Shown piece by piece: positions 29,259-43,082 of a DNA stretch of 64,000 nucleotides; positions within the stretch are counted from its first letter, which is position 1, and every line of letters begins with the position of its first letter. A model generated the notes under the pieces. That model had not been told where the DNA came from, did not search any database, and was given only the letters and a program-made list of their open reading frames with translations. A program made the translations under genes and the position numbers. The DNA is from Varroa destructor (Eukaryota; Arthropoda; Arachnida; Mesostigmata; Varroidae): contig NW_019211455.1 in the NCBI RefSeq assembly GCF_002443255.2, forward strand, positions 54,388,338 through 54,452,337. Reading direction: 5' to 3'.

Positions 29259-29817
29259 GTACAGGGTATGAGAAAAGAGTCGAGGTCATATTGCGATAAG
29301 CGGCAAGGCCGCGGAGTCATTCATCTGCGGACTAGTATTTTTGTCTTAGGAAATTTTGTCGAGGTAGAATCACATTCAGTAAAATAAGTTACGTTCTTTT
29401 CTTGTTAAACCTGCCCCACCCCGCCTCTCGCCTCTACGGGCATATTGACATTTGTATTTTAGAAGAGCAGGGCAGTGAAGCAAAAACAGTGATGTATGTT
29501 CAGTCAGCTAAACAATGACTCCGGCGAGCACTAAAGAGACCTTGTTTTAGAACAAAATTTTGTTTGAATCGTACCAAATAATCATCATTAAAAATGATGT
29601 TGTATGCAGTTGATGGTGTTTAGTAGTATATCAGGCTTTTTTAGTATAATATGGGATTTTTTTTTTAATTTTCACGACTAACGTTATCTGTTCGGATCTG
29701 CCTAGCTGACAGTGGCAATACCCAGTACTTTCTAAAGGAAATTTAGATTTTGCCATCGTTTTTCTATGAACCACTCTCACGTACTCGTTTTTCATTCAAA
29801 TCGACTTGCACCTGTAG

Positions 29818-29993
29818 GAGCTGCAGCGCGAAATTGACAGCCAACGGGATTTGCATCTAACGATCAGCGACCGTGGCCAAAGTCTTATTCAGGGGGTCAC
29901 GGCACCGTCAGAGGAGGCGCTACTTCTCAAAAGCCGGGTAGACGAAATGAACGCCAGGTGGGATAACTTACGATTACGGATTGTCTCCATCAG
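29818..29993 (+). CDS. Dys: Dys exon: spectrin repeat of the distal rod
   Basis: The exon follows acceptor CCTGTAG and ends before donor GTCAGT. It starts in phase 0 and ends in phase 2. Translation begins [20 protein letters not shown] and ends with [18 protein letters not shown]. This is the second half of a spectrin-type repeat: the Trp in ARWDNL is the conserved helix-C tryptophan. Spectrin repeats are three-helix bundles that form the flexible rod between actin and the membrane complex. It joins the next exon through a split Arg codon. No earlier rod exon was found in the window, so the preceding one must be beyond the left edge unless an internal first exon is used. Confidence 0.9.
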
Positions 29994-32900
29994 GTCAGTA
30001 CTGCGATAACCTGTTTCTTCTTTTTGAGTTCAAACCCAACATTTTTAGCTATTTTTTTGATGGTCTAGTTTAATATCGTACAATAACGACTCATTGAAAT
30101 GATAGCAGAATAAAGACCCGAATAACAAGGTATCATATGTTTATAAAAAAAAAAAATGGCTCAATCCTTATCTTCAAGGCAATGTTGTGACGGCACCAAA
30201 GTTTCCAAATATGCTTCGGCCGAAGTCCGTGAGAAAGGCATGCCAGAGAGACGAAGTTCGTACTGAAGAGTATTTGACGTAATTACTTAGGTATAATTAT
30301 TAGAGTTAAGTACTCACCCGATTCTAGGATCTACTTCATTTTTCCCTCGAAAGCAGTGACGCAGTAAATTAAGTTCGAATTAACTAAAAGACGTACTTTA
30401 TTTTTAACCTTTTTGCCTCTTCGTCTGCCGCTTTTGTTCTGGTGATGTTTTACACTTTTGTTATGGGGTATGTGGACACCGTTGCTACTCCGACTTTTTA
30501 TGATGGCTTTCGCATCCTTTGCGGATGTCGCGTGCTTTTTTTCCGCTTTAGGACGCGCTTAGAGAATGGCGCAGACCACTGGCACCAGTTAATGCTGAGT
30601 CTACGAGAACTTGTCGAGTGGGTAGTCAAAAAGGAGACGGAATTGGGAGCCCAGCCGCAAATCGGTACGTACTCGTTTTTCTTCTGTGAGAAATATATAT
30701 TAAATTCGTATCACGTAAGAGAAAAATTATTTGACGCCTCCAGACTCATTGAAGTCATTTAATTATCTGGATACAAGCAATTTATACTCAAAGATGCAAT
30801 TTTTACCGATTTTTTTAATCCTATGGGAAAGCATAAGCAATCTAATGTTTGCTATTTGCTATTCTGTTGTTGCTAGCTAAGTTCTTGTTGGGAGCACATA
30901 ACATACAGAGACACTATATACATATAAAGATAAAATGGTCATATGAAATTAAAAGTGTATTCTTTTTTTTTCGTATGCGTGCTGTCTTTCTAATATACAT
31001 GGGTTTCCACGACTTCCGATACCTCTTTGGGCGGCTTCGTTACCCTGCAGGGGGTGATGTGGCAACGATCATGAGGCAACAGGACGACCACCGTGGATTC
31101 CGCGTGCAGCTCGACGACAAACGGCCGATCATTGAGAGCGCCCTGCTTGCAGGACGGAACTTTTTGCAAAGGGAGGGCGCCGACATGACGCCACCTGACC
31201 GTAAGTAGCGTGACGTATTGTAGAACGAAAAAAAACACCTTCTCCTATTATAAAAAAAAAGCGTTTGCTAATAAGGACAAGACACTCGCTTTATAAAACT
31301 ATTCGATTTAGTCCTGATTTTACCGACTTTAGCTTTGTAGCAGTATCTCTAGCAATCATACGGAAATGAAACTCAGCACGAAATCAAAATAGGAGCTGTC
31401 GATCGTATTGTGTTTTTGTCTATTGAAATAGAAATAATTTCATTTTAGAGTTACGAGCTAGTGTGCCATCAATCGCTGCATTAGTGAAACACAATGGACA
31501 AACATAGATGATCATCATAGCACTAATCATAGGTATACCTCTCAATGTACCCTAATCACAATCTGTGTGCTTTCCCAATTGTTCCTTCATTATTTTCAAT
31601 TAATGATTTACGTCACTTTTAGAATTTGGGGAGCGTCGTTCGAGCAATGGAGGCGCTCGTGGAGGGCCTGGTAGCGACCTACTCGCTAATGAAGTCGGGC
31701 CGAATGGCACTACCGTAGGCAGCAGCGAAGACTCTCATGAATTAGCTCGATCAGTTCGCAGAGATGTGACCAAATTAACCGAAAAATGGGATCTTCTTGT
31801 CGCTCACACCGATCAGCGTCACAGACGACTCGACGATGTACTTAATGTAAGTGTCATAATCGTTTCTGAATAATAGTTATATATAATATGCACATTTTAA
31901 AAGACCCACCCTAAGATAGTCTTAATAAGATGGTAAACATATATATCAGGCTACATATATATGTTATAGAGACACTTTATTTATCATTCAAAGAAAGTAA
32001 ATTTTATTGCAGAAACTATTACACTACTAAAAAGAAGGATTCGTGATCGTCAAACCCCCCCCCCCCCCTTTAGGCAGCAAACTATTGAAGATAATATCTT
32101 TTCGCTAAGTAACAATAAAAAAATTGTCCTTCGTGTCTGCGTCCTCTTTTACGTGAGATTTACGATGTGTTATAATGAAGCTGACCTTAGATTCTAATAT
32201 GTCATCAATCATAAATAAGGTAAGTTGTTCAAATCTGAAAAGATGGAATCAGTACCGTCGACGATTTCGAAATTTTGGTACCAAGTACAATCGCATAGAA
32301 CCGTTCACACACTTTAACATTACAACTTCTTAAAAATGAACAAAAAATTATACATATAATTCACCGTTATTAGATCACAATGCTATAGTTCACCTTTATG
32401 ATCAACCGCAGGTTCTTGTTAGCTGCAAAGCGTCTTTACCATTTTATAGCCCTGGGCTTTGTTTCGCGCTCGACCAAAATATTGAATTTGCTTTGTAAAT
32501 ATTGACTAATTCTAATACGTAAGGAATTCTACTGACCTATCAACAGGGCAAATAGGATTCGAGCGGGGCATAGTAAGAAGAAGATTTACTAACTGTTCAT
32601 TGAAATGTTCACTCATTGATTGCGACAACGTTGAGGTAAAAGCACCTATGACCTATTTAACCTTGTTAGCGGCTAATATGGTCCTCATTGAAGAGGGGAA
32701 GGTAGAAGTAAAAAAACAAGTGAAATTTTCTGTATTGCCTGAATCTCGAAGGCCGTCGGTAAGTATCGTTTGCTCTTGTAAGACCTCACAAGGCTCCTTT
32801 TGTACCGTTTGCTGATTTAGCAAAACGTGAATTAAAGCGGGCCCCAGTGACCCTGTCTTACCATTGCTTAGTCAGGACATAAACCAAACGACTGAGCAAG

Positions 32901-35900
32901 CTGTTCAGCATTCCACATAATAGAACGGCGAGCAATATGGCATAATCAGACAATAGTATTAATGCAGGCCATAGCAGTAACAATATCAGACGGATATTTT
33001 CCAATGAGCGGTAGTAACGGCCTTAACAGGGTAGTTAGTAACGGCCTTACTATAACTCGCTGTTTGCGCGACTGGATGCATCGACTCAGACTGACCAAAA
33101 TAAGGTGCCTTTCTGGTCATATATTCTTATTCAAATGATTCCAGATAGCAGTCCATAGGAATTACCCTTAACCAAAACGAGCGGTTATCTATAAAAATTT
33201 TGAATACTCGTAATAGCTAGATCACTCGTGTTGCCATTATTCTTATTACACACGTAACAGTATTTTGGCCGCCTTGAAAATTATATATATTTATACTATT
33301 GATTAAATCGGAAGACTCGTATATCCACACTGGATAAAATAGCTATTAGCTCAAAAAAATATATAAAAAAAAACACACATGATACGTTTGATATTTTATC
33401 AACGCTAGTAATTCTTGTCCATTCTGCCATGGGGCCTAGTTTCGATCCATGTGCGTTTATCTGACGTAGGCCAACAGGGCGGCCCTGTCCACGCGCTCCT
33501 GTTATATATGCAGGTTGATGATCGGCTTGTCCAGCGGCAGAAACGTGCACACACGACAGCAACGAAATCCGCATCTCGACAGGGTCCCCTCCGGGGACTT
33601 TAGCTGCAAATGTTGAGACGTTGAGACGCTGAAAAGAGGCCACATGTCTGCAATCATATACTGTCATTGTAAACATCTTTCCGCGGCGGGTACCTTACCG
33701 TCCGCTGACTTGAATCCCGTCGACTTATGTGTTTACCGAGCCAAAATTCGACTGAATTTTCGTATGTAAATGGCTCAACATATCTCAGACATACTGATGT
33801 TTTACTATTCAAACGACCTCGGACACATTTATCCATGTGTAGTTCGATATCCCTCTCTAATGACGTAGTATTTAGTTTCGAACGAGTGCATCAGGTTGTT
33901 TATACAACTTGTTTAAATTATACTGCTAGCCTTACCATTTTTCACGCGTACGGTGGAAGGCAGAGGAGAAACAGACGGGGAAGCTTCCGTCTATATTTGG
34001 AGTCTTATTATTTTCGAAACTTGTCGCCATTTTTTAGTAGCTTAAGTTACTTCTGTACCTTTTTTTGATAGCTGCTGCGGGAGCGCGTATCCGAGCAGTG
34101 AAAAACGGGCTACCTGAAAATACATAGCCGGCTCGTGACTCATCAGAGAGACCTTGAGCGGAATTCGTTGCTCTCAAGTTGATATGGTTAGACCTTAGGT
34201 GGTTCACAAATCACACTACAGTTTACAGGCACCTACTAATATAGCCCTTTTTTTGGTGCGATTCACAGTTAACAATTGATCGTGTCTTTTGAGGGCGTCA
34301 GCTACGTTTTTACTTTACGAAAATCATTTAGCTATTATAAAAAGCGGTTTAATGATGTGAAAATAAGCTCCTCGCTGTCCTCATTTATGAGAACGTTCCT
34401 GAGAACACCTGCACGACTGCGCCAGATGGAAAACTTGACACATTTAATTTTAGACGAGCGAGAGTGATGCTGATGTCTATGTTCAAACTGTGCTTTGATA
34501 TTATACGTACCTGGCTCTTTTTGATTTTATGCAATTAGACGGTTATCTAAATCTCGTCTACGATCCGCTCTGACTCAGATATAGATAACTGAATCACCTG
34601 AGACTTCTGGCACAGTTCTGCTATTGGAAATTGGTGGGTATAGAAGTCAAACAGAGAGACAGAAATGTATGATTATATCAAAATGACATTGAGAACGTTC
34701 ACGAGAGAGAGAGAGAGAGAGACAATGCTTGACGAGGCCTGAAGCCTTCGTCACACTAATATTAACCGAAACGAAGATCAGGCAACTCCCCCTTATAATG
34801 TAGTCGCTCAAACGGCGATCTGCTATCGTCAACGAATACCACGAGACCCCTTCGTGATCATAGCGCAATCTTAGATGATTATTTGTTTATACTATATACG
34901 TGTCATCTTTGAATGACCTGCTTTGTTATTGATGTAGGTTATCTAGCTTTCGTTATCTTGCCGGAGCTCGACCGCTTGAATATTTTGATAGCTAATGTTA
35001 AGGCATTAGTACACAACATTGATATTATTCAATTTAAGTTTTTCATATGAGAGCGTACTGCTCGTTGGAACGATAACGGCTATAGATAAACATCAACAAA
35101 AGTCAACGGTTCCATTTTTAAATGTAGTTATTTAACGATTACCGCTGGTGCGCAGAACTCCAGAAAAGGCCTTTTTTTTTTTTTTTTTTCTAGAAATAGG
35201 AACTACTTACTCTGCAGAGAGTATTTGTTAAAACGAAAATGCCTTTTACGTGTTTTTGTCAGTATACATAGGCACGTTTGGTAAGTTGACGTTATCTCTT
35301 CAACTGGGCTTAGTTTTCATGGAAAAATTGCCAGATGACTCTCAAAAGCGGCACGAGATATCCAGCAGTTCACAGTATAACAGGGCCGCCCGATTAGTGC
35401 TGTTAGAAAAAGCAGTTTCAGTCAATAGCTTTCCAGTAGCGGTCGAATCGTATATATAAAAGAAGGGCAGTGTCGCGAAACATGAGGCAAGAGTACACGA
35501 ACAAACACTAAATGCGCAACTCAGTGATTTCTAAACGTTCGTTTCCTATCCCTTGTCTACCCGGTTTCCGACACCGGCTGAACTATAGTCCAACATACAT
35601 CCATCTACTTGCTTCTTCAGCAAGAGAAACAAGATATGTCTTTTCAACCTACTCTGCCTAGAAAAAAAAAAACCAGGTTCTTCTTTGTTCTTTTTAACGT
35701 TAAATATCGCACGCTTTTTACGCCATTGTTATTGTTGCTAATCTTGCTGATGTTAAGGGGTTGTCATCTTCGTCGTCATCATCGTTGTTGTTACTATAGA
35801 AAATTGCATTGTGGCCACAGCGCACGCAGAGACACTTATAACACTGTTTTTTTTGCATCGTCGACCGCCACTTTTCAGTAGAATACTGCTCGTTCGTTCG

Positions 35901-38900
35901 TGTTCCGCTGACAGACGCTGCTGCTGTGTACTCACGGTACGTTGCATTGTCGCAGTCCCTTCTCCGTGAGCGGCATGACAGTTCCTTCCTTCAAACAGCG
36001 TTTGCCGTTGTGGCTCACTACTACACTAACGGTAGCAGAATCAGCGGCTACAGGAGCAGTTCAACACTCTTGCCCACTGAGAGTCGCGCACGGCCTATGG
36101 ACATGAACGACGTTTGCTTGTCTATTCGTTGCCGCCGCTTACCGTCGGTGAAACGCCACAAGACGCGAATCGTTTCACCTGTCCTAGCGTCTACGCAGTC
36201 TAGAGATCAGGCAATCGTAGCGATCGTTGGCCAATAATGAGCACGGTCGTCATAGTCTCTTACTGATATCGATGCGGTAGAAAAGCGGTTTGCCGCCAAA
36301 GGTGAAACGTAACTGGTGATTCAGCCAAGAAAATGTTCCGTAGTTCAGTCCTCTGGGCACCTGGTGCAGACCTACAAGTGTTATGTTTATGGCTATTGTG
36401 TTTCCCGTGTCCCCGGCGCAATCATAGGAACTTTTCTATATGCAGTTATAAGTAAACGGCTAAACGGCGAAAACTGCGAGTACTCAGGAATGGAACAACG
36501 CAATACTTCTTTTAACCTCTGTCGTGGTTGTTTTTCCTGATGGAAGTGCTGGTTCATCGTCGATTTCTCAGAGTTAGCTCCGAAGGGTCTTTTATGGGCT
36601 AGTGTTCCAACTGGAGTTACCAGCTGGTACCGGTGTGAATGAGTTACGACTCAACGCTTCACCGTACGCTCGGAACTTGCCAAGTGATCAACGCTGTGTG
36701 TGTCTTTTCGAAAGGATCAAGTTGATTTGGGTGACATTTGTTGGGGGCGCGCATCCGTCTCTGAAGAACCTACGCAGTCTTATATCGATGCAGTTATGGT
36801 CCATCACATGCAGTGTATTAGTAGTGTTTTGCGAAGATAATCATGATGTGAATGTGTTGCTTAATTATACTTTTGCTAGGGTTTCCATGTGCCTATATGA
36901 GAGTCATGTAAACCATTTGGGGACGCGTACACATTTTACCTAGCTCCTTCTTCCTACGTGATCTATGTGTGTGGATACCTGGCCATGCAAGCGAAATGCT
37001 CCTTGGATACCTTCGAATTACGTCAAGGCTGTTATACTCAGCACTTTTCCCATACGGATATAATGAATATAAAGTTTGTATTCGTAATGCATTCACATTA
37101 GGTCATAGCTCCGTGGGCGTAATGCCCTGCTACAGCGTTCCGGTATGTCACATGTGTAAGCTTATTTTTTTTTACGAAACACAGACCTATAACCTTAGAG
37201 TATTTATAGGCTCAATCTAAGGTTAAATTATTGCCACTATTTATCAAAATCAGCTGAAATCGATTCTGATTGTTCGAAGCGAATGCTTGCAATACAAAAT
37301 GCATCTAAGAAACTAGCCAGAGAAATAAGTTATAAATAATAAAGCGTTCCATTTTGCCGACAGCCCTTGGTGTAACTTCATACATAGCATGTACCTTATT
37401 TTGAAAGTACATGAACTTATGTCCTGAGCTCAGAATTGACGAGCAATTTATTCATGGACAAATACAGGAGATTTTATTCGAATGATTACAAAAAAAATAC
37501 GATCTTTTAATTAATAAAGAAGAGCGCTTCGTTGAAGCTTGCCGATACGTAGATATTTACAGGGCCACTTTGCATCCATTGAGTTTCACTCGTATTTATC
37601 CGTTTTTCTACGCCTGGTGACGTGTATCAAATTTTATCGCATAGTAACAGAATTATATGACGGCCAGTTTCACGACCGAAGTACAAAGTCCATCGTCTCG
37701 ATTGTCTCTGTGAGAATCTTGGTTGTAATATGCCATTGAGCCAAACGAGCTCATTGGGATTACATACCGCGTTTCAGCATCTCTTCTAGTTTTGCTATAT
37801 CAGTTAACACCGGTGGCGATACACCAGCAAAACGCGTATGGAAAGAATGTCCATACTTTCCTAGTATCCGCCAGTCTTCGTATGCCATTTTATCCAATTC
37901 GATAGACAAATGACATTTCACGTAAACTCGACCTGGCGTCATAATCGCAGGATTCCGCCAGGCCTAGGCTATCCGATAGCATATAGAATTCTTCCAAATT
38001 TCCACGTAATCATGCGGTAGAGGTTTGTCTTAGGTTGTCTTAGTGTCAAAGCTTACACACGTAAACTAATCTTGCTTGGATACTAGACATGGACACACTT
38101 CGACTTGTCCTGGTATAACCCTGTCATATTCAGTAACAATAAGACCAGCAGCAACAGCATCATACGTAAAAGTCAAAATATTTTGTAGAAGCTCATACAG
38201 CGCCAATGTACGTTCACGCGCAGTATTATGCTGATATAACCAGTTAGCGTGGACTGTTTCGGCCCAGCCATATCCTCCTTGTTAATTACAACCCAATACG
38301 ACTCTTACTCGTGCACATGCAATACTCCATTGATTACTGCATACAAACTGGCGGCCGCATGCACTCAATAGCACTGCTTTACCCCCTCATTTTCCTGAGG
38401 TGTTTATTGACGACGTTTTGCGAGTTTCGCGGTAAATATAAATCGTCCACAGGTAACAGCAATAACATCAACAGGAACAACATTGCCAACAAGTTCTTAG
38501 CTGCCTTTACTGTCGGATTCATAGATGCTCGTAGGCATCATTAGCATCACGGTCGGATGCTCATTACAACGTATTAACGGTCTAGGTGGAACCCGACTTC
38601 CTGCTAAGCTCAAACAGGACACAATTCCGTCCGTCTATAGCAGGCGCACTTGCTGCACGCAGCCCTCTACAACGATAAAAGAGAGTCACGCGTGACAATT
38701 GGATAGATCTCCGTCGGCAATACAAGCGTCAGCGGAGGATGTTCGGCTAGCGTTTTCCATCACTGCTTCCTGCCCTTCATGTCATTCCTAACAAAAATGA
38801 AAAAACCACCCGTAGTTTATCCCGTTGATCGTATGTTTCACTCATCTCTATTTTGATCTTTATCACACACACACACACACACATGGTGCGCTCAGCTTCC

Positions 38901-41900
38901 TGATATATCTCCTTGACGAGTGGAACAACCAGCCCAGGAAGGGCAAATCATCGTTCTCCTATTTCGTTCCCATTTAGTTGCCGCCGTAACGGAAAGGGGC
39001 GGGTGCAGCATTCTGTTACCCCAGTGGCAAGGAGCTATTGATTATCTTGATTTTTCCTCGTTCTGCAGTAGCCACTACTAGCATTTCGCGTGCTATGAAT
39101 GTCGGAAGCTCGTGTACTTCCAGCTGTACTGCCCAAAGCAGTGGCGCTGCGGTGTACATGGTAGTAACGACGTATTCGTCAAATTCTACGGTTTACAGAT
39201 TCGATAAGGGAGGGAAGTGTCTTCCTGTTGTTCCTGGTGCTGTTGCTGTTACTGCTAATTCTGACGTTGCGCGTATCGCATCGATGTCGAACACTGCAGT
39301 GCGGCTTGTGGCTTACCACCGCCGTTCCGTCCAACCAGCCGTCCCGTCAGCTGTCTTTATTGCCGTGTTGTGTCCAACTCATATCCTCATTCAGCTTATT
39401 TCTCAGTGTGGCTGTTAGGTTTGTGCAGTCAGCTTTATGACAGAACAGCTTTGGACGATGGTTTCTTCGATAACGGCTGAAGGTCGATAGCGAAGTCATT
39501 GCTTATCTCGGTAGATTGGAGACCGATCTTTTATCACAATTGTCGCTACTCCTGCATTATTCTTCGATACAGTTTGTGTATGTATATATGTGTATATATG
39601 TATGGCACGTGTTATCGATCGGGAAACGGTTACACATATTCTCTGTAAGTGCTGCTGCCTATTGACTACCGTTTGCCTGCATAGAAGGGCTGATAACTGG
39701 AGTTGTTTGTTGGGAACTGTGCAGGATGCAAGTGACAGAAGTATTATTCTACATTGGTGACGTACTGAAAAGAACTTCGCATAGCCCACCGCGTAGAGAC
39801 CAGCCAAAACGATACTGCTAGTTTTCCACAGTAGAAAAAGGGAGAAAATTTAGCACAGCGCCAGCCTTATAAAGAAGATGGCAATGCTACTTTCGAAACA
39901 CCTCAGCTGTCCCGTACGAGACGTAGATTTGGAGGAAAATGGGCGAATTACGTGCAGGACTTACCTGAACGACTACGTTAAACCATAAAGTTGTTTAACC
40001 CTATATTTACAAGGACATTTCATGTCAGCCGTCTAGCTAGCTGTTAATAAAGCTCCTCAGAACCAAGCCCCAAATAGCGGGTCATCGTACCCTTTTGACG
40101 TCTCTTGCGGAATGGAAAGTATAGGTCAGTCAAATATTGTGGTGTGATATTTTGAATTGAATATCAAAATAATAATATTAATAAGTCAATCCTCTATCAA
40201 CAACCATTGCCGATATAGACACCATTTATAGTTTTGCTCGCATATCTCGCTCATCGAAGTGACGCCATTTTTAAAACATCCAACGGTTAAAGACCAACAA
40301 AACTAAGACGGATTGAGCCCCGTCCAAAACCAAACTCGTTTGCCTACTCTATGAACGACGCACTTAGATAGACGCTTACAATATTGCTTTCCCGTAAGAC
40401 CAAGCGGTTCGCTGTTTTGTACACTACCGCTATTGACCCTTCCGAAATCATCCAAACCGGCCGCTGGTCCTATTATATTGGCTTCTTGCCTTTAGAATTG
40501 ACGGTGACAACGAACGAACTCAGCGATACGGGGTCCGCCAACATGACGAACGTATTTGTCTGATATGCTACTGGACATGATGTTCACACTTGTACTAAAT
40601 AGAGGAAAGCGAATATTTTTGCCGGTAGCACATATGTATATGCATTCAGATAGGCATAAACAGAAATTTCAGCGGTTTTCATTACTGCGTTGGCTAGCAG
40701 AATGTACGGGTTCGTCACAGCGGTCATATTGTCGACGTAAGCTACTATCGGCACATAAGCACATGGTCATCGTATATGAATCGTGCGTACCAAATCAGAT
40801 AGCGGAAACAACCGGCAGATGGCAGCTGCAATTAGGAGTAGGAAAAATAATGCCCGAGTGATAACAAATGCGAAAGGCCAAGTAAAGGTAAAAGGTGGAG
40901 AGCGAGAGGAGGGCTGCGGAAGTAGATAGTGACTGCCTGTTTGCGCACTTTGTAGCCTAGTATTACCTGGACTATATGTCATATGGTAGATTGAGCGGGC
41001 GGTTAAGCAGTAGGCAGCGGACAACCAAACGAATTTAGAAAACCTAGCTATAGGGGTGGCGATGCCGGATGGCTGACTCACGCGAGACTATCTTTATCAT
41101 CTGCTTGCCCGGGTCGCAGGCCGTTGTCAGTACAGGCACAGGTTTTCGTCCCAGCTAACCCGTCGATTGGCTGGTTGTGAATCTGCGATACTTAGCCATT
41201 GATGCTACTGCCATTGTGTGGCAGAATAAAAGTAAAATTTAGCTTTAAAGATCGCCGTGTCTGTGAATATCTGTTTAGTCGGCAGGGTAAAGTAGCTATG
41301 CGATAAAGGTCACCAAGGCAGCTGGTACGGGTTTACGATAGAACAGCCTCGTGAATGACGCTTGCTGCGTTGAAAATATTGATAGCCATTCTAACATTAA
41401 GCCTCCCAATACTTGTATATCTATTACTACAGTACGTGGTCAAAATGACCGGCCCTAAGAAATTATTGTTTTTATAATTAACATAGATCCTGGATGATGT
41501 AAAACTCGATGGCATTTATATGCCGATACTCAAATATTTAAACTTTCCAGAAAAAATTGCGTTAATTAAGCGAAAAAAGACCTGCGTCGCTTGGGGAAGC
41601 TGTATGATCATTTTGGACCAAGGTTCAGATGTTTCCAGTTTAGTACATAAATCTTGAGACACTATATCCAAGGGTTCCTATTGACCTATTCAATCAAAGT
41701 CGTTTCCTGTAAGTTCCTCAACCGTGATCTGGGTTTATATGCTCAAAACGCGGCTTTTCGGCTGATTCGGCCCAAGATTAGTATTTCGTTGACGACAGGG
41801 TTTACCTTATGCTTGATACGTGTGGCCTCACGCACTAGTCTAACTGTACCGAAAGCAGGATTAAAACTATAGTACAATCACAGTACGGGACCGTAATAAT

Positions 41901-43049
41901 GTTATCATTACCCGATTGTTGTCTCTGTGATACTAAAGCATAAGTCTTACCTCGAAGTCATAAGGCATCTATTACAGAAGGGCCAATTACAGAAGACTAC
42001 TATTAGAACCTTTCTGGGATGAAGATTTTTTTAATTGTTGATTAAATTTCGACTATTATAGAATATACGTTCAAAAAGTAGTTAACACATCCTTTTCTGG
42101 TGATCTATCTCTTCTATCTAATCCTATTTCTATTGCTTGGATGTAGAGACGCGTATATTTCGAAATGCCTGGTTAAGGCATTATTATCTCGTTCTTGTAT
42201 AGAACACAGATATGACATCACTACTATTTGAGGACTAAAATACTAATTATTAAGAGTCGTTGTCGACAGCACAGTCTCAGGTAACGCCAAAAGCGGTCCA
42301 GTAAATCGTTCTCGGTTGGTCCGTTTGCGGTGGACGGAAATAGTTTAGAGTACTGGGGGAAAAGCCCGGCCGAAAGATAAAACTCTTTCCGTCCACCTAG
42401 ATTATATAAACGTATGCGGCATCCGCTAAGAGACAAACAAACAAACAAACAAAAGCAGCAAAGAGACGTTACAATAAAAAAGCGTTATATATAGCAGAAA
42501 TAGTAATAACACCTAATAAAATTTAATGATACGATTCATTGTTTCCTCTTTCTTTTTTTTAGTTGTTTCTTACTGATGTTAGACTAGGGAAGCTCGCGAA
42601 GTTAACCCCGAAAAGATAATGTCCAAACTATCTCCGTGAAGTTCTGCTTTCAACGTTAACTTACACATGCGGATTAGTCTGTGCGCTTGGCTGCTAGCCA
42701 ATGCAATACCTATTACTGCTTTTGTCCCAGTGTCTTGCAAAGAAGCCGGGAACCGGCACTTTAAAAAATGGTAGCCAATTTTAGAAGCAGATAAACGAAG
42801 CAAACTTCTATGCAGATTGTCTAAGTAACGCTTGGGCAACTTGCGGGAAACATCTTTAACTGGCTAAGTCAATAGTAACCGTTGAAATATACAACAACAA
42901 ACTTCTTCACTTGTCATGTAACTATCATTGACAATTTCGTGTTACGGGATTTAGACGAGTACGACGTCTTAACGCTCAACAGAAACGAGCTCTTGGCAGA
43001 CGGTTAACATGCGCCATACATTTGAAGGCGGTTGTCTTATAATAAGATT

Positions 43050-43082
<33 letters not shown>

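Larger units (their letters stand above)
1..29817. other. Long intron or 5' non-coding region of Dys
   Basis: I find no exon here that I can tie to a known family. Spectrin-repeat coding sequence begins only at 29818, with a normal acceptor, so this stretch is most simply one very long dystrophin intron or part of several. It contains simple repeats and many short open frames on both strands, of the size expected by chance. Three stretches stand out a little and are listed separately: antisense frames at 13733-13951 and 14513-14896, and a possible alternative first exon at 27629-27742. A nested gene with short exons could be missed by eye. Confidence 0.6.

Noticed and set aside
43055..43082. 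28-nt poly(A) as the tail of a retroposed element
   Set aside because: No element body and no flanking target-site duplication were found by eye; treated as a simple homopolymer.
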